Assembly: GCA_019649035.1 (NCBI GenBank)
Contig: BMAT01001680.1
Span: forward strand, 90,901-114,007
DNA: 23,107 nucleotides
Source of the DNA: Elysia marginata
Taxonomy: Eukaryota > Mollusca > Gastropoda > Plakobranchidae
Reading direction: 5' to 3'
Both the position numbers and the translations under genes were made by a program. This document shows positions 21,301-23,107 of the stretch, in pieces; positions within the stretch are counted from its first letter, which is position 1, and every line of letters begins with the position of its first letter. The notes below the pieces were generated by a model. That model saw only the letters and a program-made list of their open reading frames with translations, searched no databases and had not been told where the DNA came from.

Positions 21301-22681
21301 ACAGGTCGAAATCATTTGCATATCAGATTAGTGGTTAAGAGGGTGACATAACACCTCTAGTATTTCAACATCTTGAGATATTTAATTTCAACAGGAGCTG
21401 CATTGCATGAGAGGACTAGAAAAGGTTCAACTCAAAACCAAGCATAAATGATGAGTCTACATTAGCTTAAACACAAATCAAAGGCTTGAGGTTAAAATAG
21501 GAAATTGTAACGCTCAGAAGAAGAACAAAATACGGCATTTAAACAAGGAATAAATTGATACATAGAAGTGTAGAGAGAACAAAGATAAGGCATATTGAGA
21601 GATTTTCTCTGTTTTTACTTACCCCTTCTGAAGCCTAAAAGTCAGTTGGGCAGCAAAGAACAAGTTTAAAAAATGTTTTAGGAATTAAAACTAGAAAGAA
21701 CTTGAAAAACTTGTCCTTTACCTACTTAAACAATTTGTGTAAATTACGTAATCAAAGCGACATGAAAAATCAGGTTGACATTTGTTGTTTATTTTAAGTC
21801 AGACTACAAGTACAATCCAGAGGATGTGCATATCATACGCCCCTGGTTATTTTTTTTTAATGAACCTCAAGCAAAAATTATTGCATGCTTTTTCATAATC
21901 CAAGCTTCAAAGTTTAATTACCGTTTTGAACTATCCAGCTCTTTTCTTCTTCCTCTCGTCAGAGTCAAGCACTAATTAAACTTTTGAACTATCCAGCTCT
22001 TTTCTTTTTCCTCTCGTCCGAGTCTAGCTCTTTTGAAGCTTATTCTTCTTTGAGTCCTTGTAACATTTTGCAACTCTTTAGTACAGCAATTTTAACTGAA
22101 ATGGCATGCATTTGTAACAAGTGAGAAAATTAATAGAGACCTTAAATAAAAAAAAAAACAATTTGTAGAAAGAGAGTGGCCATCTCTAAAAACTTTTTTC
22201 CCAATAGAAATAAGAATATTGGAATCATCGGCTATAATAGTGATGATACAAACTATGAAAATATCTAAGTTTTATCTTTAAGAAATCTCACATTTGACTC
22301 TCCGCAGGCATCGTCATCATTTCCAGGCACCAAGCCTTTGACTCCCTGCTCCTCCGCCTGCTTGATGAGATTAAACACTCGCTGATCGCTGATTGCCCTC
22401 TGTCGCAGGAGGTGCGACCTCTCCTCGGTCAGGGATGTGAGCTGCGAAGACGTTTCTTTCTGAAAGTCCAACACAGAAAACGAGAAATTCAACCCTTTTT
22501 CGTTGAAACAGAGACTGAAAGCAGTACAAATCAGGATATGCCAAATGGTTTAAAAAAAAAAAAACATGAAAGAGCCAAGCATTGCACCTTGCATGAAAAA
22601 AATGTCATAGTCAAAAGTTGTGCGATAAACAATAAATATCTCACATCCACCGTGAATGAGTCGGACGTCGACCTCCAAACG
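23..22681 (-). CDS. OPTN: Optineurin/NEMO-family gene, 5'-incomplete, at least 14 exons (span of all exons)
   Basis: This entry is the gene span; coding exons are listed separately. Known members of this family are adaptors that bind Lys63- or Met1-linked ubiquitin chains. NEMO is the regulatory subunit of IKK in NF-kB signalling, and optineurin is a selective-autophagy receptor and NF-kB modulator; both are mainly cytosolic. In the sequence, the exons join in frame into at least 637 residues of nearly continuous heptad-rich coiled coil, then a UBAN motif, a proline-rich linker and a CCHC zinc finger. Human NEMO is 419 residues and optineurin 577, so the length favours optineurin. So do the QV-x-SL-x-KE-x2-EA-x-TK run and the MQ-x-RH-x-A run after the UBAN. 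No clear LC3-interacting motif was found. A pre-duplication co-orthologue of both vertebrate genes is a real alternative, so the symbol is tentative. N-terminal exons and promoter are outside the window. Confidence 0.82.
369..535 (+). mobile_element. Short pogo-like MITE, copy 1
   Basis: It begins TA-CAGTCAAGTCCAGATAATTT and ends in a decayed inverted counterpart (tgtggagtttgcaatatcag). It aligns by eye along its length with 5113-5295 and with the split copy at 4143-4555. A CAGT start after TA is typical of non-autonomous Tc1/mariner-pogo elements; the family assignment is inferred. Confidence 0.5.
891..1040 (+). repeat. 80-bp tandem duplication
   Basis: The segment starting aataaactgcatgaaatg at 891 recurs from 971 (aataaactacatgaaatg) with an 80-bp period. 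The two share the accacaaagtaga core and flanks. Two copies, the second partial and diverged. Confidence 0.7.
1367..1429 (-). CDS. OPTN: 63-nt exon, proline-rich linker between UBAN and zinc finger
   Basis: Twenty-one codons (residues 522-542), phase 0 at both ends. The flanks are a textbook ttttcag acceptor and a gtaagt donor. The peptide is rich in Pro, Gly, Asn and aromatic residues (for example PQLGAWPYPQGP), not coiled coil. It matches in position the proline-rich linker that separates the coiled coil from the zinc finger in NEMO. Because the exon is a multiple of three and symmetrical, it could be skipped without a frameshift. A long GT-rich minisatellite (on the transcript strand) starts about 75 nt upstream of its acceptor. 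Confidence 0.88.
1505..2165 (+). repeat. Minisatellite, about 20 units of 28-36 bp
   Basis: The unit is close to ccatcatcactaccaaaa followed by cacacacaaaacaca. Variants have taatatcact, cattatcact or caccacaacc, and spacer length varies between units. On the transcript strand it is strongly G/T-rich (tgtgttttggtagtgatgat). It ends about 75 nt upstream of the acceptor of exon 1367-1429. Long open frames through it reflect repeat periodicity, not coding. Confidence 0.95.
2227..2283 (-). mobile_element. Fragment of SINE/LINE-type 3' tail
   Basis: Read on the minus strand: aaagcgctttgagctcctat, then aaggcactaaaaataaagtt and attatt. This matches the aacgctttgagac...aaaggcactatataaat...attatt tail at 20510-20583 and the aaagtgcttagagc...ggcgctatttaaa tail at 14430-14480. 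Such tails are shared by many tRNA-SINEs and L2/CR1-like LINEs. Confidence 0.55.
2287..3151 (+). mobile_element. Non-autonomous TIR element of ~860 bp with TA flanks (pogo/Tc1-mariner-like)
   Basis: The left end is TA-CAGTCAAACCTGCCTTGACGA (element from 2289). The right end is the inverse, ...gcaggtttgactg-TA (to 3149). The inverted arms match for at least about 25 bp with one indel. A gacgaccac motif recurs in direct and inverted orientation near both ends. TA target duplication and a CAGT terminus fit pogo/Tc1-mariner elements. There is no transposase frame, so it is non-autonomous. It lies in the intron between exons 3435-3593 and 1367-1429. A diverged relative occupies 10.58-13.24 kb. Confidence 0.75.
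3152..3434. other. Intron remainder upstream-facing the UBAN exon donor
   Basis: AT-rich intronic sequence between the TIR element and the donor of the UBAN exon. No repeat or open frame of note was recognised. Confidence 0.6.
3435..3593 (-). CDS. OPTN: UBAN ubiquitin-binding exon
   Basis: Fifty-three codons (residues 469-521), phase 0 at both ends, with a tgtgtccag acceptor and a gtgagt donor. The motif DFNDERESR supplies Asp475, Phe476, Glu479, Arg480 and Arg483 of the joined protein. These are the residues that correspond to the D-F-x2-E-R-x2-R ubiquitin-contact set of the UBAN (NEMO Asp311, Phe312, Glu315, Arg316, Arg319; optineurin Asp474 and Glu478, the latter mutated in familial ALS). 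All are intact, so Met1- or Lys63-linked ubiquitin binding is predicted. The end of the exon (MQARHSA) resembles optineurin (MQSRHGA) more than NEMO. The exon continues as leucine-zipper-like coiled coil. Confidence 0.95.
3724..4060 (+). mobile_element. tRNA-derived SINE, copy 1
   Basis: The head carries an A-box-like stretch (tagcatagcggttagcgcg) and a B-box-like stretch (ggtcgagggtttgattcctg). It is followed by a body shared with 14619-14930, including gcaattgccttgg, acctgtaaaatggg, caccctgcatatg and a ggc(g/a)ctgctct block, and by an A-rich end. The body is too diverged and too long for a working tRNA gene. Confidence 0.85.
4143..4555 (+). mobile_element. Short pogo-like MITE, copy 3, split by a LINE fragment
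   Basis: The left part (4143-4185, actcaagtccaaacaatttg) and right part (about 4425-4555, with cagatcagaaatttcatccc and ggataatccctgctgggtct) align with the continuous copies at 369-535 and 5113-5295. The roughly 240 bp between them are LINE-like coding remnant, so the copy looks interrupted. Confidence 0.4.
4192..4418 (+). mobile_element. Degenerate non-LTR retrotransposon (LINE) C-terminal coding fragment
   Basis: Plus-strand translation from 4192 gives GDVAKLSDNRWIQKATEWHL, then a stop, then RGKRSKGRQKPR. Further on, in another frame, comes KGVTWRK. This resembles the HVARMxDNRWTKxxTEWxPRxGKRxRGRQKTRW...GVTWxR end typical of invertebrate LINE reverse-transcriptase proteins. Stop codons and a frame shift make it a dead relic. 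Confidence 0.55.
4560..4745 (+). repeat. 48-bp minisatellite, array 1 (about four units)
   Basis: The units are about 48-49 bp, for example starting acgacaatagtggtaaatta and ending ctaaaataagttggct. The same unit family forms the array at 5910-6198. On the transcript strand it lies just after the donor of exon 4775-4927. Confidence 0.85.
4775..4927 (-). CDS. OPTN: Coiled-coil exon immediately before the UBAN (CC2-like)
   Basis: Fifty-one codons (residues 418-468), phase 0 at both ends; acceptor ...ccaatag, donor gtcagc. The sequence is charged heptad-repeat coiled coil. It aligns by eye with the segment before the UBAN in NEMO and optineurin, which carries an AEEAL- or AEKAL-like run and a K-x-KQ... 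stretch (here AAEEAIKGKDDELERLK). It ends in LRIQ, the counterpart of LRAQ in optineurin, and leads straight into the UBAN exon. The donor is weak. A 48-bp minisatellite begins about 30 nt into the following intron. Confidence 0.92.
4928..5909. other. Intron with local duplications and short palindrome
   Basis: A tandem duplication of about 80 bp (4975-5050 and 5070-5135, sharing ttgaaatagagctcttac and acagttgggtccagataatt) leads into the MITE copy at 5113-5295. An inverted repeat gcaagccaag (5463-5472) / cttggcttgc (5497-5506) could form a 10-bp hairpin. A short duplicated motif around ttttggtacatg occurs near 5730 and 5884. The rest is unique-looking AT-rich sequence. Confidence 0.65.
5113..5295 (+). 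mobile_element. Short pogo-like MITE, copy 2
   Basis: It begins TA-CAGTTGGGTCCAGATAATTA and ends ggtttaaatatcttgactg, the approximate inverse of its start. The interior matches copy 1 (attgccaatttttcatcc versus attaccaactttatcacc). The right TA is not preserved. Confidence 0.55.
5910..6198 (+). repeat. 48-bp minisatellite, array 2 (about six units), abutting a splice donor
   Basis: The units are of the type ttacaacaatagcagttaat...ccaatgtcttagaatgaattggg, 48 bp, and degenerate towards the exon. The last unit runs into aaaatctgtctcac, whose final bases are the inverse of the gtgaga donor of exon 6199-6334. Same family as 4560-4745. Confidence 0.85.
6199..6334 (-). CDS. OPTN: Coiled-coil exon
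   Basis: 136 nt: one base completing a split lysine codon (372), then 45 codons (373-417), ending at phase 0. Acceptor ttgatcag, donor gtgaga. The peptide starts AERQKLQDSFSQLVTDYKEV, comparable to the KLAQLQVAYHQLFQEYD segment of NEMO. A glutamate-rich run follows. The split codon joins AA of the upstream exon to G here, and the frame is open throughout. The donor coincides with the start of a 48-bp minisatellite, whose unit sequence begins 2-3 nt into the intron. Confidence 0.92.
6335..7219. other. Intron, nothing recognised
   Basis: AT-rich intronic sequence. Open frames here are short and unconserved in character. No tRNA boxes, TIRs or clear tandem repeats were seen. Confidence 0.6.
7220..7360 (-). 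CDS. OPTN: Coiled-coil exon
   Basis: 141 nt: one base completing a split lysine (325), 46 codons (326-371), and two bases of the next split lysine. Acceptor ctcttttag, donor gtaaga. The reading frame hits a TAA exactly at the donor (AA|gtaag), so the exon must splice there. The peptide (for example IRELEEAKGSLVNEHGSM) is leucine/glutamate-rich coiled coil. A 25-bp tandem repeat of four copies starts 25 nt upstream of the acceptor on the transcript strand. Confidence 0.92.
7386..7485 (+). repeat. 25-bp tandem repeat, four copies
   Basis: Four consecutive units of gttcagtcttgctactttta plus tattt, at 7386, 7411, 7436 and 7461, differing by one to three bases. The array sits 25 nt outside the acceptor of exon 7220-7360, so it occupies the branch-point region on the transcript strand. 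Confidence 0.9.
7486..7900. other. Intron, A-rich low complexity
   Basis: Several poly(A) or A-rich runs (for example 7697-7725 and 7868-7876). No gene or repeat family was recognised. Confidence 0.6.
7905..8230 (+). repeat. Dispersed repeat X, uninterrupted copy
   Basis: It aligns by eye with 17605-17624 plus 18908-19215. Shared blocks are gatatgcaagcac/gatgcaagtgcc, acaaaaaagca, cactgataa, tagaatctttgat, gataaatcaac, cttggacaattttcttt and atagtttagtctt. It has no tRNA boxes and no open frame; the class is unknown. Confidence 0.75.
8448..8569 (-). CDS. OPTN: Coiled-coil exon with optineurin-like QVxSLxKE block
   Basis: 122 nt: 40 codons (285-324) plus two bases (AA) of a split lysine. It begins at phase 0. 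Acceptor ctattcag, donor gtgagt. The block ILRSQVLSLIKEVDEANTK matches the optineurin segment ALNLQVTSLFKELQEAHTK, and less closely the LRAQVTSLLGELQES segment of NEMO. In both, this block marks the start of the conserved C-terminal two-thirds. It is one of the best identifiers of the gene besides the UBAN and zinc finger. Confidence 0.92.
8962..9203 (+). repeat. 110-130-bp tandem duplication
   Basis: Copy one (from about 8962) and copy two (from about 9072) share ctgtgaatat, tatgaatc[tc]tcttcattt, gaattatgaagtttttcaac (or gagc) and ctttgcagttcc. Two copies with small indels. Confidence 0.8.
9204..9745. other. Intron, nothing recognised
   Basis: AT-rich intronic sequence with A-runs; no repeats, RNA boxes or open frames of note. 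Confidence 0.6.
9746..9895 (-). CDS. OPTN: Coiled-coil exon
   Basis: Fifty codons (residues 235-284), phase 0 at both ends, donor gtgggt. The acceptor chosen is gatgaaag|GTG, which has only a weak pyrimidine tract. An in-frame stop lies just upstream in the intron, so the exon cannot extend much further. A downstream alternative acceptor (ctgcag, five codons later) would also keep phase 0. The peptide has dense Gln, Glu, Asp, Arg and Lys with heptad leucines (QLEVDREKQR, DLDDLTRQYEDQLRQV): coiled coil without a recognisable catalytic motif. Confidence 0.85.
9935..10395 (-). repeat. Dispersed repeat Y, inverted copy
   Basis: Read on the minus strand it matches the tandem dimer at 19.78-21.4 kb. 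Shared blocks are gaaattggaaggtagt, ggtatcacagagaagctt, ctatcatgcttctgtatg, gaagttggcaggtttagg, aaacatgaaatttc and gaaagcctatgtctcaaaac. It gives the uninterrupted order of segments that are separated by insertions in the dimer. Confidence 0.8.
10396..10580. other. Intron, nothing recognised
   Basis: Short intronic stretch between repeat Y and the second TIR-element relative; nothing recognised. Confidence 0.5.
10585..10830 (+). mobile_element. Left portion of a relative of the 2287-3151 TIR element
   Basis: It aligns with 2345-2577. Shared blocks are ctatattttgatattctgca (versus ctatattcttatactctgca), tgacggccacc, cgcaactgc...agctttttttt and gtttacctgtgatgtaaac, which is identical in both. 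The terminal inverted repeat itself is not clearly preserved. Confidence 0.7.
10831..13055. other. Long intron interior between two halves of a repeat
   Basis: It separates two segments that are about 200 bp apart in the related element at 2287-3151. It holds a GC-richer patch (11130-11240) and the 15-bp hairpin at 12612-12654. No transposase, RNA gene or convincing coding frame was seen. It could be the interior of a longer element or later insertions. Confidence 0.5.
12612..12654. other. GC-rich perfect-length hairpin
   Basis: Arms ccgaccccgtcaacc (12612-12626) and ggttgaccgggtcgg (12640-12654) pair over 15 bp with one mismatch around a 13-nt loop. It is a GC island in AT-rich intron. No terminator or known RNA family is implied. 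Confidence 0.7.
13060..13240 (+). mobile_element. Right portion of a relative of the 2287-3151 TIR element
   Basis: It aligns with 2770-2940. Shared blocks are gcaatatag(a)gggtagagc, cacagacagctgg/catagacaactgg, tttatcaa, caattgatcttgataact (versus caactgatcttgataacc), agttat and aaatgcc. The terminal repeat is lost. Confidence 0.7.
13558..13665 (-). CDS. OPTN: Coiled-coil exon
   Basis: Thirty-six codons (residues 199-234), phase 0 at both ends. The acceptor is strong (ctttctttcag) and the donor is gtaaac. The peptide (AEKQNEKVKNDLQKEVEEGQ and onward) is highly charged coiled coil. It lies upstream of the longest intron of the window (9896-13557, 3.66 kb). Confidence 0.9.
13666..14170. other. 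Intron, nothing recognised
   Basis: AT-rich intronic sequence upstream of the donor side of the next exon; no repeat or RNA gene was recognised. Confidence 0.6.
14171..14493 (+). mobile_element. tRNA-derived SINE of a second family
   Basis: The head has an A-box-like tagtctggtggtagacgc and a B-box-like gtgttcaagtcctg (14223-14236). The 3' end has the aaagtgcttagagc...aggcgctatttaaa tail, ending in ctttactttacttta repeats. Size and layout fit a tRNA-SINE with an L2/CR1-like tail. Confidence 0.8.
14619..14930 (+). mobile_element. tRNA-derived SINE, copy 2
   Basis: Same family as 3724-4060. The head gcatggcagagtggttagcg ... gtgggtttgattcccaaccatgc keeps a six-pair acceptor-like stem (gcatgg/ccatgc) and a T-arm-like tggg-tttgatt-ccca. 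It resembles tRNA-Ser or tRNA-Leu. It ends in an A-run. Confidence 0.87.
14931..15218. other. Intron remainder, nothing recognised
   Basis: Intronic sequence between the SINE and the donor of exon 15219-15395; no feature was recognised. Confidence 0.5.
15219..15395 (-). CDS. OPTN: Exon encoding a probable non-coiled linker
   Basis: Fifty-nine codons (residues 140-198), phase 0 at both ends. Acceptor ctttttctacccag, donor gtaagc. Unlike its neighbours it contains prolines and glycines (TPLQGGVDNKLPNL, GSPQAEGATPIVVSYPDNP), so it probably forms a flexible or beta-like break in the coiled coil. In optineurin the LC3-interacting and TBK1-phosphorylated region lies in a comparable non-coiled segment, but I do not see a convincing acidic W/F/Y-x-x-L/I/V motif here. 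Confidence 0.9.
15396..16235. other. Intron with poly(A) and GA-rich low-complexity tract
   Basis: It has a poly(A) run at about 15640-15658 and a purine-rich (ga, gata, gaga) simple-repeat tract at about 15790-15935. The longest minus-strand open frame here is low-complexity Phe/Leu/Ser from the purine tract, and is not a gene. Confidence 0.75.
16236..16391 (-). CDS. OPTN: Coiled-coil exon, glutamine-rich
   Basis: Fifty-two codons (residues 88-139), phase 0 at both ends. Acceptor ...gacggcag, donor gttggt (non-optimal). The peptide is glutamine-rich coiled coil (TTQQLLKDMQNQQQFKDSIQ, then EENRSLTQRLMHAEKQM). The frame stays open for some distance into the 3' intron, so the donor rests on the GT position and phase rather than on a stop codon. 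Confidence 0.85.
16392..17604. other. Intron, nothing recognised
   Basis: About 1.2 kb of AT-rich intronic sequence without open frames, TIRs, RNA boxes or tandem arrays that I could support. Confidence 0.6.
17621..18911. mobile_element. 1283-bp non-autonomous TIR element flanked by TTAA
   Basis: Perfect 18-bp terminal inverted repeats, GGGGGGGGGCGGCACCTG (17625-17642) and its inverse (18890-18907), each bordered outside by TTAA (17621-17624, 18908-18911). The interior has an imperfect long inverted repeat (ctccta..., caaactaatagag near 17880 against its inverse near 18035) and no transposase. A TTAA duplication suggests piggyBac. The G-rich TIR resembles PIF/Harbinger ends, whose duplications are TTA/TAA. 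The superfamily is unresolved. It is inserted in dispersed repeat X. Confidence 0.82.
17752..17778. promoter_or_regulatory. Adjacent X-box-like and YY1-like motifs inside the TTAA element
   Basis: GTTGCCATGGTAAC (17752-17765) is a near-perfect palindromic RFX X-box. It is directly followed by GCCGCCATATTGG (17766-17778), the inverse of the extended YY1 consensus. This is a motif match only; no evidence of use. Confidence 0.35.
18908..19215 (+). repeat. Dispersed repeat X, copy split by the TTAA element
   Basis: The main part of a repeat related to 7905-8230. Its left end (gatgcaagtgcc, to 17620) is cut off by the 1283-bp insertion. Intact blocks include tagaatctttgatgaattttt and cttggacaattttctttaat. 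Confidence 0.75.
19317..19397 (-). CDS. OPTN: Short coiled-coil exon
   Basis: Twenty-seven codons (residues 61-87), EAEIAKLEAAVENKEDTIAQ and onward, a clean heptad pattern. Donor gtattt. Two acceptors compete: cgaaaag|GAAGCG (19397, phase 0) and a better-looking tccacaag|CGAAAAG (19404, needing phase 2). Phase 0 was chosen because the upstream exon at 22292-22459 ends at phase 0 and a 12-nt microexon in between preserves it. Confidence 0.75.
19398..19779. other. Intron, nothing recognised
   Basis: AT-rich intronic sequence between exon 19317-19397 and repeat Y; nothing recognised. Confidence 0.55.
19780..20340 (+). repeat. Repeat Y, first unit of a tandem dimer
   Basis: A unit of about 570 bp containing aaacatgaaattcaac (19864), gaaagcctatatatctcaaa (19971), gtggttaagagggtgacaca (20142), gaaattggaaggtagtcaga and ctatcatgcttcagtatc. 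A second unit follows after an insertion, and an inverted copy lies at 9935-10395. Confidence 0.75.
20341..20583 (+). mobile_element. Retroelement 3' tail inserted in repeat Y
   Basis: About 240 bp ending in gaaacgctttgagacttcac...aaaggcactatataaatc and an attattatcatt microsatellite, the classic end of L2/CR1-like LINEs or SINEs mobilised by them. The order in the inverted copy of repeat Y shows that this segment is an insertion. Confidence 0.65.
20584..21395 (+). repeat. Repeat Y, second unit of the dimer, interrupted
   Basis: The left part 20584-20795 (gaagttggcaggcttaag, gtgacatttcaac, ttttgacttatgaacaccca) and right part 21170-21395 (aaaagcctacatcttcaaac, gtggttaagagggtgacata, cacctctagtatttcaaca) flank about 370 bp of unrelated sequence (20796-21169). 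That insert is bordered by ttaaaa on both sides. Confidence 0.7.
21623..21634 (-). CDS. OPTN: Candidate 12-nt microexon (Ala-Ser-Glu-Gly)
   Basis: On the minus strand the sequence reads ctgacttttag, GCTTCAGAAGGG, gtaagtaaaa. A strong acceptor and a perfect extended donor flank only 12 nt. The insert is four codons (residues 57-60) at phase 0, in frame with both the upstream exon (22292-22459) and the downstream exon (19317-19397). Chance placement of two good splice sites 12 nt apart is possible, so transcript data would decide. Confidence 0.5.
21635..22291. other. Intron upstream of the microexon
   Basis: It contains the 58-bp tandem duplication at 21924-22035. Otherwise AT-rich with nothing recognised. 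Confidence 0.6.
21924..22035 (+). repeat. 58-bp tandem duplication
   Basis: ttttgaactatccagctctt, followed by a tctt-rich stretch and cctctcgtc[ac]gagtc, occurs from 21924 and again from 21982. The period is 58 bp, with very few differences, suggesting recent origin. Confidence 0.85.
22292..22459 (-). CDS. OPTN: Most upstream confident exon: coiled coil plus acidic linker
   Basis: Fifty-six codons (residues 1-56 in this numbering), phase 0 at both ends. Acceptor ggactttcag, donor gtgaga. The first 38 residues are coiled coil (SQLTSLTEERSHLLRQRAIS). The rest is a glycine/aspartate-rich acidic linker (VPGNDDDACGESN). The exon is CpG- and GC-richer than the flanking introns. It begins at a complete codon, so more coding sequence must lie upstream. 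Confidence 0.9.
22645..22681 (-). CDS. Candidate 37-nt exon upstream of the first confident exon
   Basis: On the minus strand a pyrimidine-rich ...tcttcaaaccag acceptor precedes 37 nt with five CpG dinucleotides in an otherwise AT-rich intron, followed by a gtgaga donor. Read to end at phase 0 (as the next exon requires) it gives one base plus VWRSTSDSFTVD, a Ser/Thr-rich, non-coiled peptide. No family match is visible, and an alternative donor a few bases earlier keeps the same frame. Tentative. Confidence 0.35.
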
Positions 22682-23107
22682 CTGGTTTGAAGAAAAAATT
22701 CTTCTTGTCTTCCGCACGCCAAAATTTTCATAAAGTTAAGATTATTTTGTGGAAAGATATTCAAAGTTTAGTGGACTTCAAATATGTAGAAAGAGAAGAA
22801 AAAAATAAATTTTGACGGCCTGCTTCTCAAAAAAGAAATTTTACATAGAAAATGAAACAACTTTGTTTCTCAATGCAGAAATGAAGCACTACCCCCCCCC
22901 CCTCAAACACATACATAAAAACACCATTCTGCACTGTTCAAAAAGAATTCTGTACCAGGTAAATCAAGAATGGGACATGTACTATTACTAGGCTTTTCTT
23001 TTTTTACTGAGTGTGCAAAGTGTGTTCAATTGGCACAATATCTGTTACTCATCATGCTGTTAGTTCAAGTTCAAGTTTATTCAGTCAATACAAAGTTCAA
23101 TTAGTAC
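22682..23107. other. Intron at right edge, nothing recognised
   Basis: AT-rich sequence with a poly(C) run at about 22891-22903. No further exon with convincing splice sites was seen, and the gene continues beyond the edge. Confidence 0.55.

Noticed and set aside
1..23107. Prokaryotic operon, CRISPR array or viral cassette
   Set aside because: The tandem arrays lack CRISPR repeat/spacer structure. Coding sequence is split by GT-AG introns, and no viral protein signatures were seen.

Overview
The window is intron-rich, AT-rich animal genomic DNA. It is almost entirely covered by one minus-strand gene that enters from the right edge and ends at a stop codon near the left edge (positions 23-25). 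Spliced in silico, the exons give at least 637 in-frame residues. The product is mostly coiled coil, followed by a UBAN-type ubiquitin-binding segment, a proline/alanine/glycine-rich linker and a C-terminal C-X2-C-X12-H-X3-C zinc finger. This order is diagnostic of the optineurin/NEMO (OPTN/IKBKG) family. The sequence around the UBAN exon, and the length, lean towards optineurin. The first coding exon(s) and promoter lie beyond position 23107. The 3' UTR and poly(A) site lie left of position 1.

The organism is probably an invertebrate (inference). The gene is diverged from the vertebrate homologues, and the introns carry tRNA-derived SINEs, pogo-like MITEs and several minisatellites. A lophotrochozoan such as a mollusc seems most likely, but a deuterostome invertebrate cannot be excluded.

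Gene layout, in transcription order (right to left), numbering residues from the first confident exon: 22292-22459 (1-56), a 12-nt candidate microexon 21623-21634 (57-60), 19317-19397 (61-87), 16236-16391 (88-139), 15219-15395 (140-198), 13558-13665 (199-234), 9746-9895 (235-284), 8448-8569 (285-324 plus a split Lys), 7220-7360 (to 371 plus a split Lys), 6199-6334 (373-417), 4775-4927 (418-468), 3435-3593 (469-521, UBAN), 1367-1429 (522-542), 23-310 (543-637, zinc finger). All phases agree across every junction. A further 37-nt candidate exon lies at 22645-22681.

The introns are a mosaic of repeats. They hold a 660-bp GT-rich minisatellite (about 1505-2165) and an ~860-bp TA-flanked element with terminal inverted repeats (2289-3149), with a disrupted relative at 10.58-13.24 kb. 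They also hold three short pogo-like MITE copies, two copies of one tRNA-derived SINE and one of another, and a LINE 3' coding remnant nested in a MITE. Two arrays of the same 48-bp minisatellite lie beside successive coiled-coil exons. A 1283-bp TIR element with TTAA flanks (17625-18907) sits inside an older repeat whose uninterrupted relative is at 7.9-8.2 kb. A twice-interrupted tandem dimer occupies 19.8-21.4 kb. I saw no prokaryotic features, no CRISPR, no free-standing RNA gene and no second protein gene. I also did not see a new multi-gene system. The most noteworthy points are the OPTN/NEMO homologue itself, its candidate microexon, and the repeat architecture at its splice sites.
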